From Scytonema sp. RU_4_4 (GTDB lineage: Bacteria; Cyanobacteriota; Cyanobacteriia; Cyanobacteriales; Nostocaceae): 47,292 nt of DNA. A program made the position numbers and the translations under genes. The notes beneath the pieces were generated by a model. The model did not search any database. It was not told where the DNA came from and saw only the letters and a list, made by a program, of their open reading frames with translations. The DNA lies in NCBI GenBank assembly GCA_012031965.1, contig JAAUSC010000030.1:1-47292 (forward strand), read 5' to 3'. Shown in pieces: positions 15,471 through 24,006 of the stretch. Position 1 is the first letter of the stretch. Each line of letters starts with the position of its first letter.

Positions 15471-18400
15471 TGGCAAAACCGCCACCTATTGACTCTCGCA
15501 CGGCAAAGGATATCGCCGAACAGGTGCAACAACTGTTAAAGGCGTATGATGTACCTGGTTGGACAGGCGATCGCCCGGTTGTAGAAAACAGTTCTGCTAC
15601 TGCACTCGTTAATATCTTTGCCCGTTACGCCGAAATTATTATTCAACGGCTTAACCAGGTGCTGTATAAAAATTTCTTGGCATTTCTGGATCTGTTAGGT
15701 GTATCATTGCTACTGCCTCAACCAGCTAGAGTACCATTATTGTTCACTTTAGCAGAAGGCAGTGACGTTGATGCTTTTGTTCCTGCCGGAACTCAAGTGG
15801 CAGCACAAGTTGCTGAGGGTGAAAATGAACCAGTGATTTTTGAAACAGAACGTAACTTGGTAGTTACGGCAGCACGATTGGAATCTATCTTTGTGCGTCA
15901 ACCTCAGGAAGATTCTTATAATAATTACACTAGTGATGATATTAATATAACTATTTATAAAAGTGATAGTGCTGAAAATAAAGTATTACCTGTTCCAGCT
16001 TTTGAAGGTAAAGACCCAATTGATTATCATTTCGATATTATTAGCAATACTCTACTAAAACATTCTGATTTGCAAACTTTAACCTTGACTTTTTCGCTCA
16101 AGGAAGATTTGCAAAATCCAGATTCTCCCTCTTTAGAATGGAAAATTTGCAATGGACTGCAATGCTCCACCATTTCTAACATGAACGACCAAACATCCAA
16201 TTTAACGAGAAGCGGTACAATTGTTTTTAATAACATTGGCGAAGTTATTAAAAAGATTTCTAATTCAGAGAATTTAGAGAATTTAGAGAATTTAGAGCCA
16301 AAATTTTTGCTGCGTTGCCGATTAAAAACTTTTATTTCTCAACAATCTAAACGACCTTTTATCAACAGTGTCAGTTTGCAAGCAACATTTGGCAATACCG
16401 GACAACCTATAGAAGAAGCATTTGCCAACTTACTACCACTTGATTTGAGCAAACCTTTTTTCCCATTTGGAGAACAGCCCAAATTCGGTGATACACTGTA
16501 TTTAGCAAACCAGGAAGCCTTTTCAAAAAGCGGTGCAATTGTCACTCTTCATATAGACTTAGCGAATCTTGCATCTGCCGGAATACCATTACCCATTACA
16601 AGCAAAGAGCCAAATGCTACATTGGAATGGGAAGTTTGGACGACTCAGGGATGGGTTTCTGTAGGAACTTCTACACAATCTGGTCCTGAAGCAGATTTAT
16701 CGCCACCAGAGGTAAAGTTTCAGGATACGACTAAAGCCTTTACAGATCCTGGAGTTGATAAAGTCGTAAAATTTATCTTACCCGAAAACTTGCAGCCAAC
16801 AACCGTTAATGGAATTGAAAACTTTTGGCTGCGAGTGCGGATTAAATCTGGCAATTATGGCGAAGATGCTCGTTACGAAAAAAATGAGAACACTTTTGGA
16901 GGGTTCAGTTTCGTTCCTGCAAGTTTCAAACCACCCTTGATTAACTCGTTAAAAGTAGACTACACTTTGACGACTCCACAACAGCCACCTGAAGCTATAG
17001 AAACCTATAATGATTTCAGATCTCAACGAATTCCTTCTGGTTCGGGGTTTGAACCATTTAAACCTATTGCTGATGATCAGCCAATCCTCTATCTAGGTTT
17101 CAGTACACCAGAGAACTACAACAGCTTTCCCAATCTCACTCTTAGTATTTACTTTCAGGTGGAAGATGTTGTTTATGATCCAAACTTAAAGACTAACAAT
17201 TCCTCTCCAAATTCCTTATCTTCGCCATCACCACGCCTAAATTGGGAGTATTGGAGTGGCAAAAGTAACCGATGGGAAAGGTTGTTCGTGCAGGATGAGA
17301 CTGAAGCATTTACTCATTCAGGATTGGTGGAATTGTTACCAACGGAAGATTTTGTTGCAAAACAAGATTTTAACTTACAGAAAAAACTTTACTGGCTGCG
17401 CGTGTATAGGGAACCAAGTTCTGGTGAATATTTTGTGAAACCCCAGTTAAAACGAGTTCTGCTAAACACAACGATCGCCATTCAAGCCCTCACTATCAGC
17501 GATGAAATTCTCGGTTCCAGCAATGGCGCAGAAAATCAAAGCTTTCGCACTACACAATCGCCAGTCCTGAAGGGAGAATACCTGGAAGTTAGAGAACTAG
17601 AAATGCCCACAAGTGAGGAACAAGAAAGTATCAAGAAAGTACATGGTGAGAATGCAATTTCCGAAATTCTTGATGAAACCGGACGACCTGAAGAAATTTG
17701 GGTGCGCTGGAGTGAAGTACCGGATTTTTATGGTTCGCAACCGCGCTCGCGCCACTATATCATCGACCGTAACTTAGGAGAAATTCGCTTTGGCGATGGC
17801 TTAAGAGGACTCATTCCGCCACTTGGCATTGCAAATGTGCGGATGAAGAGATATCAAGCGGGAGGTGGGACAAAAGGTAACCAACCCGAAAACACTATTG
17901 TCCAACTTCAAACGACCGTTCCTTTTATTGACACAGTGACTAATCCAGAAGCAGCAACAGGAGGTGCTGATGCCCAAGCATTAGATGAGTTAACAGAACT
18001 CGGACCACGCACCGTTCGCCACGGAGGGCGTGCCGTCACTTTTGAAGACTATGAAGACCTAGCAATGCAAGCGACACCAGAAGTCGCACGGGCAAAAGCC
18101 GTACCCTTGCTCAACTTGTCTGCAAAGCCACTAGATATTCAAACTTTTAACCCACTCGTCGGTGAAAATTTATTGTCGTTCCAGCCACCCAAAGCCCCAG
18201 GCGAAGTAAGCATCATCATCGTGCCTCGTACTTCCAACCTCAAACCTTTGCCTAGCCAAGAACTCATGCAGCGTGTTCAAAACTATTTAGAAAGCCATGC
18301 TATTGGAACTGCAAAAATATGGGTGGTAGGTCCGGTGTATATAGAGGTCAGTATTACTACAACTATTGTTCCAACATCTTTAGAGAGAGCCAGTGCAGTA

Positions 18401-18661
18401 GAACAAGCTGTAAACATTGTCTTGACTGACTTCTTGCATCCACTCACTGGTGGTTTTGATAAGCTAGGTTGGCAATTTGGTCGGCGACCATACCCCTCGG
18501 ATTTGTACGCGTTACTTGAAGCAGTACCGGGCGTTGACCACGTCCATAGTCTAAGCGTTAAACCTGACGACAACCCACCGGAAGAAATTAATCAAATTAT
18601 TAAAACAAAACGCTTTCTAGTCTATTCCGGCAAACATACAATCAAGCTTTTATTTAAATAA
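15470..18661 (+). CDS. Putative baseplate assembly protein, gpJ-like (Afp11/Cis11-like)
   Basis: A 1063-aa baseplate wedge protein. The N-terminal RTAKDIAEQVQQLLKAYDVP and the ATALVNIFARYAEIIIQRLN segments are typical of the eCIS baseplate family. The middle (about 200-750) is beta-rich, with repeated LEWE.W....W domains. The GRPEEIWVRWSEVPDF and FGDGLRGLIPP motifs precede the baseplate-J core at about 795-1040 (YQAGGGTKGN, GGADAQALDE, GPRTVRHGGRAVTFEDYEDL, GEVSIIIVP). The ATG overlaps the gp25 stop by one base and has AAGGAG at 15455-15460. It recruits fibres and forms the baseplate ring. The extended beta-rich middle may carry an anchoring or surface function. Confidence 0.9.
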   Translation: MAKPPPIDSRTAKDIAEQVQQLLKAYDVPGWTGDRPVVENSSATALVNIFARYAEIIIQRLNQVLYKNFLAFLDLLGVSLLLPQPARVPLLFTLAEGSDVDAFVPAGTQVAAQVAEGENEPVIFETERNLVVTAARLESIFVRQPQEDSYNNYTSDDINITIYKSDSAENKVLPVPAFEGKDPIDYHFDIISNTLLKHSDLQTLTLTFSLKEDLQNPDSPSLEWKICNGLQCSTISNMNDQTSNLTRSGTIVFNNIGEVIKKISNSENLENLENLEPKFLLRCRLKTFISQQSKRPFINSVSLQATFGNTGQPIEEAFANLLPLDLSKPFFPFGEQPKFGDTLYLANQEAFSKSGAIVTLHIDLANLASAGIPLPITSKEPNATLEWEVWTTQGWVSVGTSTQSGPEADLSPPEVKFQDTTKAFTDPGVDKVVKFILPENLQPTTVNGIENFWLRVRIKSGNYGEDARYEKNENTFGGFSFVPASFKPPLINSLKVDYTLTTPQQPPEAIETYNDFRSQRIPSGSGFEPFKPIADDQPILYLGFSTPENYNSFPNLTLSIYFQVEDVVYDPNLKTNNSSPNSLSSPSPRLNWEYWSGKSNRWERLFVQDETEAFTHSGLVELLPTEDFVAKQDFNLQKKLYWLRVYREPSSGEYFVKPQLKRVLLNTTIAIQALTISDEILGSSNGAENQSFRTTQSPVLKGEYLEVRELEMPTSEEQESIKKVHGENAISEILDETGRPEEIWVRWSEVPDFYGSQPRSRHYIIDRNLGEIRFGDGLRGLIPPLGIANVRMKRYQAGGGTKGNQPENTIVQLQTTVPFIDTVTNPEAATGGADAQALDELTELGPRTVRHGGRAVTFEDYEDLAMQATPEVARAKAVPLLNLSAKPLDIQTFNPLVGENLLSFQPPKAPGEVSIIIVPRTSNLKPLPSQELMQRVQNYLESHAIGTAKIWVVGPVYIEVSITTTIVPTSLERASAVEQAVNIVLTDFLHPLTGGFDKLGWQFGRRPYPSDLYALLEAVPGVDHVHSLSVKPDDNPPEEINQIIKTKRFLVYSGKHTIKLLFK

Positions 18662-18693
18662 TTTCCCTACTTGCTCTACTGTTTTACAAAACT

Positions 18694-19665
18694 ATGTCTA
18701 TACCACTTCCCCACCTTGATGATCGCACCTACGACGATTTGGTTCAAGAAGCTCTCAGCTTAATTCCCACCTACGCCCCGGAGTGGACAAACCATAACCC
18801 CTCCGATCCTGGCATTACGCTGATTGAATTGTTTGCCTATCTGACCGAAATGCTGAATTATCGGTTAAATCGGGTAACAGATGCTAACAAGCTCACTTTT
18901 TTAAAACTTATTAACGGTCCTGATTGGAAGCCAAACAAACCACTAAACTTAAATAAGGAAATTCGAGATACCGTCCTAAAACTGCGTACGCCTGATCGCT
19001 GCGTTATTGGTGAAGATTTTGAAACCTTAGTGCTGGTGCATTTCCAAGAAGTTGCTCGTGCTCACACTATACGCAACCGCAATCTGGAGAATCTGGAGTC
19101 TGAACTCCTCCTGAGCCTAGAAGAAAGACCAGGATACGTCAGTGTTATTATCGTTCCAAAGCGTGAAGAAAGCAATCAACGTCAGATTATCAATGAACTT
19201 CAACCTACGAGCGAGCTCATTGAACAAGTCCGCGATTACCTCAGAGATCGACGGCTGCTGGCTACAAGAGTGCGCGTAGTTGGTCCCCGTTACGTTTACA
19301 TAGGGATACATCTAAGAATTTTCCTTAAAGCTGATGCTCTGGAAAACGATGTTCGCCCCCGTGCAGAGGATGCGCTCAAGAACTTCCTGGATCCCCTGAA
19401 GGGCGGTACAGATGGTAAAGGCTGGCCATTTAGTCATAATGTTTACGTTTCAGAAATTTATCAATTGCTTGATAAGTTGCCAGGGGTAGATTACGTTGAA
19501 CGAAAAGATGATAGTGATGAGTTGACAGTTAGAGATCGGCGAGATCCTAAACAGGTAGTTCAAAACAGCGATCGCCTGCTCAGAAATGACGATAAGCGCT
19601 TGGTTGCAGTGCAGTTGAAGCCAGAAGAACTTGTGTTTTTAACCGATAATATCGACCTAGTTTAA
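18694..19665 (+). CDS. Short baseplate-J-like protein
   Basis: A 323-aa protein combining a baseplate N-terminal segment (LDDRTYDDLVQEALSLIP, NPSDPGITLIELFAYLTEM, YRLNRVTDANKLTFL) with a baseplate-J C-terminal region (LRTPDRCVIGEDFETLVLV, RPGYVSVIIVPKRE, GGTDGKGWPFSHNVYVSEI, LDKLPGVDYVE). It looks like the large baseplate protein with the long middle deleted. In eCIS the second wedge protein (Afp12-like) pairs with the first to close the ring; this compact form may fill that role. It starts at ATG 18694, 32 bases after the previous stop, without a strong ribosome binding site. Confidence 0.85.
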   Translation: MSIPLPHLDDRTYDDLVQEALSLIPTYAPEWTNHNPSDPGITLIELFAYLTEMLNYRLNRVTDANKLTFLKLINGPDWKPNKPLNLNKEIRDTVLKLRTPDRCVIGEDFETLVLVHFQEVARAHTIRNRNLENLESELLLSLEERPGYVSVIIVPKREESNQRQIINELQPTSELIEQVRDYLRDRRLLATRVRVVGPRYVYIGIHLRIFLKADALENDVRPRAEDALKNFLDPLKGGTDGKGWPFSHNVYVSEIYQLLDKLPGVDYVERKDDSDELTVRDRRDPKQVVQNSDRLLRNDDKRLVAVQLKPEELVFLTDNIDLV

Positions 19666-19682
19666 GTCTTTCATCTAAAACT

Positions 19683-20396
19683 ATGCCTTCCAACCCAATG
19701 CGATCGCCGAGTCGTTTCATGGATTATCTTCCTGATATTTACCAGGAAGACGAGTTCCTTGGTCAGTTTCTCCTAGCCTTTGAAAAAGTATTGCTCGGAA
19801 TTGATGATACTACACCATTTCCACAACCAAGGGATGACATTAAGTTTCAACCCAAAGGACTGGAAAAAATCATTGCTAACGTTGCAGATCTGTTTGAGCC
19901 ACATAAAACACCCAAAGATTTTTTACCGTGGCTGGCTAGTTGGGCTGCTTTTACTTTAAGGGCTGATTTACCTCCATCACAACAACGGGATTTTATTGCC
20001 CAAATTATTCCACTTTATCGACGGCGAGGTACCAAAGAAAATCTGCTGAAACTCTTGAAAATTTTCACCCTTACCGAACCAAAGATTGAGGAAATCGGAG
20101 ACTTAGAATTTCAAATTGGCGTCCACTCAACAGTTGGAAAAGATACCTATGAAAAATATACCTATTTGGGTGGTGGTCCACCACATTTCTTTCAGGTGAC
20201 TGTAACGCTACCACAATTAGACACATCTACACTGCTACGACAGTTAGAAATTGTCAAATCTTTGATCGAATTAGAGAAACCTGCTCATACTTACTATGAA
20301 TTGAAGCCTGAGTTTATCAGTATGCAGATTCGAGTACACTCAACTATCGGTGTTGATACATTACTCGGTATCTGGCCAAAAAATCAGAACTCATAA
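19683..20396 (+). CDS. Phage tail protein (P2 gpI-like domain)
   Basis: A 237-aa protein with the tail-protein-I signature: MDYLPDIYQEDEFLGQFLLA, FEPHKTPKDFLPWLASWAAF and RDFIAQIIPLYRRRGTKENL followed by LLKLLKIFT. The C-terminal part (IEEIGDLEFQIGVHSTVG to the end) contains two IGV.ST.G repeats. P2 gpI-like proteins join the baseplate wedge to the tail fibres. The ATG at 19683 is used; an alternative ATG at 19698 (MRSPSRF) would remove five residues and lies on a HIP1-like octamer. Confidence 0.88.
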   Translation: MPSNPMRSPSRFMDYLPDIYQEDEFLGQFLLAFEKVLLGIDDTTPFPQPRDDIKFQPKGLEKIIANVADLFEPHKTPKDFLPWLASWAAFTLRADLPPSQQRDFIAQIIPLYRRRGTKENLLKLLKIFTLTEPKIEEIGDLEFQIGVHSTVGKDTYEKYTYLGGGPPHFFQVTVTLPQLDTSTLLRQLEIVKSLIELEKPAHTYYELKPEFISMQIRVHSTIGVDTLLGIWPKNQNS

Positions 20397-20412
20397 AAGG
20401 AGATTTCAACTT

Positions 20413-21459
20413 ATGGCTGAAGTTAAGCGTCTTAATTATTTCAACTCTCAATTTTTAGAAGAAAACGATTTTATAGATGAGCAAAAATACCATCGTTATA
20501 TGCGTCATCTACATAATCGGGAACTCCATTCTTGGGGAATTGTCTCAGGGCTGGAGGTCACACAAATAGCTACCCAGAAACTCTCAATCAGTTCTGGCGT
20601 AGCCATTGACAAAAATGGGCATGAAATTGTGTTGCCATCAAATCAAGAACGTGAACTGAGTAACCTTGGCAGAGAAGTTGATGTTTGGATAACTATTCAG
20701 TATGCCGAAACCAAAGATGAGGCAGACCGTCGCCAGGTTGGTGCTGTGGATAATTACATCCGTACAACGGAACGTCCCAACTTAATTGCCACCAAAGACT
20801 TTCCTCCTAATGATGGCTCGGTGATTGTACTTGCACAAATTAGGCTTGATGCTAATGCTAACATCAGTAACATTGATTCATCAAAACGCAAATTCGCCAG
20901 TGCTAAAATTGCCACAGGTGCGGTCAAAGCCGAGCAACTAGCACCTGAAGTTTCTAGTCAAATTACTGCTGCAACTGAGTTTATCAAAAACTATGACCTT
21001 GGCAAGCAAGTTGTAACAAGTTCAATCACATTTAATGAGAGGTCTATCGTCGAAGGCTCTCAATCTAGCGCACCAATAGCAGTACCGGATCTCACTTTTC
21101 AACCAAGACTAATATTAGTCGGAGGACTTTCTAGATGGATTTTAAGCGCTCAAGAATCTTATTCAGGCTCAATCTTTGGTTTTGTTAATAATAAAAAACC
21201 ACCACGAAATCTACAGTGTTTTTGTTCTGGTACCATAAAAACTTCTGCAACTTCTTGGCTACCTATTACCGAGGAGGGACCTTTTCTGTGCAAGGTGACA
21301 TACCAAGATCGACCTGTTAATAAACAATCTACCTTGATAGTTGACATATCTAATATTTCAGCGCAAGGAATGACTGTTGAGTTAAGAAGGAATATAGCTC
21401 CAAACTCCAACCCAATTGATTCTTTCCAAATTCAACTATGGCTGCTTTGTTTGGGGTAA
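20413..21459 (+). CDS. Fibre-region protein of the eCIS, unrecognised family
   Basis: A 348-aa protein. The ATG at 20413 is chosen because AAAGGAG lies 10-16 bases upstream; an upstream in-frame start would overlap the preceding gene by 47 bases. The N-terminal third (KRLNYFNSQFLEENDFIDEQ, YMRHLHNRELHSWGIVSGLE, SSGVAIDKNGHEIVLP) is conserved-looking and is common in proteins located before the fibre gene of cyanobacterial clusters. The IATGAVKAEQLAPEV segment resembles the repeats of the next gene. The C-terminal 150 residues are beta-rich and may be a receptor-binding or collar domain. There is no signal peptide and no transmembrane segment. Confidence 0.75.
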   Translation: MAEVKRLNYFNSQFLEENDFIDEQKYHRYMRHLHNRELHSWGIVSGLEVTQIATQKLSISSGVAIDKNGHEIVLPSNQERELSNLGREVDVWITIQYAETKDEADRRQVGAVDNYIRTTERPNLIATKDFPPNDGSVIVLAQIRLDANANISNIDSSKRKFASAKIATGAVKAEQLAPEVSSQITAATEFIKNYDLGKQVVTSSITFNERSIVEGSQSSAPIAVPDLTFQPRLILVGGLSRWILSAQESYSGSIFGFVNNKKPPRNLQCFCSGTIKTSATSWLPITEEGPFLCKVTYQDRPVNKQSTLIVDISNISAQGMTVELRRNIAPNSNPIDSFQIQLWLLCLG

Positions 21460-21541
21460 TTTTTCGGAAAATATTTCAGTTCTTAGGATGTAACATACTT
21501 TCAAAAAATCAACTGTAATAACCTAAGGAGATTTAGATAAT

Positions 21542-23116
21542 ATGGCTGACCAATTTAACCAATTAGGGCAATACACATTTCAAGGGCCAGTGGGTATTGG
21601 AGTCACCTCACCCTCTGCGCAGTTAGAAGTGTCAGGAGGCAGAGGCGATATCAAAGCTCGAAGGATAGATGCAGATCAAGTAAGCGCATCAAACTTCTTT
21701 GGAGATGGCTCGGCTTTAACAAATATTCGACTGGATTTTGGTAGCGTAAGCACCAATCAACTGCAAGATAATGCCGTCACTGCTGCCAAGATTCTAAATG
21801 GAGCGATTACACGAGAAAAACTAGACCCCTCAATCCCCCTTGGTATTCCAAATAATGGCGTGGGGACACTACAGTTAGCTGATAATGCTGTCACGACTCC
21901 CAAAATTGCTGATAATGCCGTCACTACTATCAAAATTCAAAATGGAGCGATCACACGAGAAAAATTAGACCCCTCCATCCCTATAGGCGGTGGCGGTTTA
22001 CCAGATGGTGCAGTCACTACCCCGAAAATTGCTGATAATGCAGTTACTACTCCGAAAATTGCAGATAGAAATGTCACCACTGCTAAGTTGGCAAATGGTG
22101 CCGTCACGACTAACCAAATTGCAGATAATTCCATCACTGCTGCCAAAATTCAAAATGGAGCTATTACTCGAGATAAATTAGACCCTTCAATCCCCATCGG
22201 TGGCACAGGAAGCAGTCAATGGCAAGGTGCTGATGGCGGTCCCATCTCTTACACAAAAGGTAACGTTGGCATTGGTACAACAACGCCAAAATCACTTTTA
22301 GAAATCCGAAAAGATGTAAGCGGAAAACTAGGACCTGTACTGACGCTACAAAACAGTTTAGGTACATCAGGTGCTGGAGCAGCAATTGATTTTAATGGGT
22401 ATGATGTAGGTCAAAATCCCTCAACAGCCCGAATACAATCTATTGATGACGGCAACTTTTCCAGTCATATAGCTTTTTACACGAAAAATTCAGGGCAACT
22501 TACCAATCAACTAAAAGAAAGGTTAAGAATTCAATCCAACGGCAATGTTGGTATCGGGATACAAAACCCTGAAGCATTGCTACACGTGGTTTCACCAGAC
22601 CAGACGTTTGGAGGAAACATCAAGTTGTTCCCAACCTCTGGAAAAGGACTCGACTTCGCTTACGACGGTGGACAAGACGGCTTATTTGGGTTTACTCATT
22701 TTGGCAAACAAGAGGGAGAGACACGATTTCAATGGCAAGGACCAGATGGGAAGTTCAGAGGGTTGATGACCATTACTAACAAAAGTGAGGTCTATGCAAA
22801 TAAATACCTACAGTGGTCATCTAGAGAACTCAAGGAAAATATTACCGATTTCTCCACTCAAGAAGCAATTGAGGCATTGGCGGATCTTAATCCAGTTAAA
22901 TTCAATTACCGAGAAGATAAGCAGAAAGAACCCATAGTCGGATTTATTGCAGAAGATGTGCCTGAGTTAGTAGCGACTCGTGATAGAAAAGGAGTTTGCG
23001 CTTTAGAAATTGTTGCTGTACTCACTAAGGTCATCAAAGAGCAGCAGCAAGAACTTTCCGTCTTGAGGGAAAGAGTGAACTCTTTAGAGACCAAGTCCAC
23101 TAATACAAAAGAGTAA
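21542..23116 (+). CDS. Tail fibre protein with S74-type intramolecular chaperone
   Basis: A 524-aa protein. Residues about 70-220 contain degenerate repeats of DNAVTTPKIADNAVT and NGAITREKLDPSIPIGG. A middle region with GNVGIGTTTPKSLLEI and GNVGIGIQNPEALLHV motifs is of the type seen in fibres. From about residue 422 the S74 chaperone domain begins with SSRELKENITDFSTQEAIEA, includes FNYREDKQKEPIVGFIAEDV, and ends in a coiled coil. In the family the domain trimerises the fibre and cuts itself off just before the conserved Ser; the Ser and LKENI motif are present. The ribosome binding site AAGGAG is good. It closes the eCIS gene set. Confidence 0.92.
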   Translation: MADQFNQLGQYTFQGPVGIGVTSPSAQLEVSGGRGDIKARRIDADQVSASNFFGDGSALTNIRLDFGSVSTNQLQDNAVTAAKILNGAITREKLDPSIPLGIPNNGVGTLQLADNAVTTPKIADNAVTTIKIQNGAITREKLDPSIPIGGGGLPDGAVTTPKIADNAVTTPKIADRNVTTAKLANGAVTTNQIADNSITAAKIQNGAITRDKLDPSIPIGGTGSSQWQGADGGPISYTKGNVGIGTTTPKSLLEIRKDVSGKLGPVLTLQNSLGTSGAGAAIDFNGYDVGQNPSTARIQSIDDGNFSSHIAFYTKNSGQLTNQLKERLRIQSNGNVGIGIQNPEALLHVVSPDQTFGGNIKLFPTSGKGLDFAYDGGQDGLFGFTHFGKQEGETRFQWQGPDGKFRGLMTITNKSEVYANKYLQWSSRELKENITDFSTQEAIEALADLNPVKFNYREDKQKEPIVGFIAEDVPELVATRDRKGVCALEIVAVLTKVIKEQQQELSVLRERVNSLETKSTNTKE

Positions 23117-23185
23117 TCGGCTTGCGGTTAGTGAGGTAATACAGCATATTTCAGGTAAATGAGGTACAAGTGTAAAACCCAAAAC

Positions 23186-23264
23186 CGTGTAGAGCACGTA
23201 AATGTAACGGAGCCACTCGCGTGCGCGGGTTAAGCGCGTTGAGCGATGTGGCGTTCTCTACACG
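23186..23264. repeat. Small GC-rich inverted repeat
   Basis: CGTGTAGAG (23186-23194) mirrors CTCTACACG (23256-23264), with GCGTGCGCGGGTTAAGCGCG between. It is of the palindromic intergenic type. Confidence 0.55.
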
Positions 23265-23556
23265 TATTCCACGAAGATGCAAACTGCTGTAAATTATTTG
23301 GGTTTCCGAAAAAATTCGGCATTTTTTGAAAATAAAGTCCGAAGTATAACTAATAACACAACCTTAAGAGGAGCTAGCAACGCATACATTAATTTTGCTT
23401 TGAATGATTAAGTTAGGGGCATCTTTTTGAGATGTGTGTATATGGCAGGTACATAACAATATCGGCGATCGCTCCATCTCCCAAATACTTAACTGGAGTT
23501 TAAAGAAGAATGCAGAATTCATAATCAATTAGTAGGGGATTCAGACCGCTACTAAT

Positions 23557-23731
23557 TAGACCTCTTGCAAAAGTCCAAAAGTTAGAGATGTCATTCTGTA
23601 GACGCTTTGCGGCTTCCCGCAGGGTACGAAACGTAGTGCAGTGTTCGCCTTGGCGCGGCGAAGCCTCAGAATCTCGCGAGATGTTTTGCTCCGCTCAACA
23701 TGATATTTTAAGTATTTATGCAAGAGGTCTA
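23557..23731. repeat. MITE with perfect 13-bp terminal inverted repeats
   Basis: TAGACCTCTTGCA (23557-23569) is mirrored by TGCAAGAGGTCTA (23719-23731); the 175-bp element has a GC-rich centre with CGGCTTCCCGCAGG palindromes. This end sequence is familiar from intergenic regions of filamentous cyanobacteria. No transposase is present, so movement would need one in trans. Confidence 0.75.
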
Positions 23732-24006
23732 TTGAAAAGCACGAAATCTTCGATTTAGTGGGAGACTTAAACCCGTTTATTCATCCACCAGTCACGCAGA
23801 ATTCAATTTTGAATTCTGGCTCCTGGCTCCTAAATTCTTTCTTGTTAAAAGACTCCGATACAATATGCCTTTTTCTAAGACAACTAACAACTGCATAAGT
23901 TGATGGCGCTGTCTACTACTAAGCATATAGACAGAGGACAAATGTTCTCTAGTTTGAGCAAATTAGATAGATTTTTCTACCATCAAGGTTCTATCGAGTT
24001 ATTCCT

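Larger units (their letters stand above)
23117..24006. other. Gene-free stretch with repeat elements
   Basis: About 890 bases with no supportable gene. It contains a hairpin element at 23186-23264 (CGTGTAGAG mirrored by CTCTACACG), the MITE at 23557-23731, and a HIP1 octamer near 23464. The subtilase promoter should lie in the last 200 bases, but no clear -35/-10 pair is evident. Confidence 0.6.
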
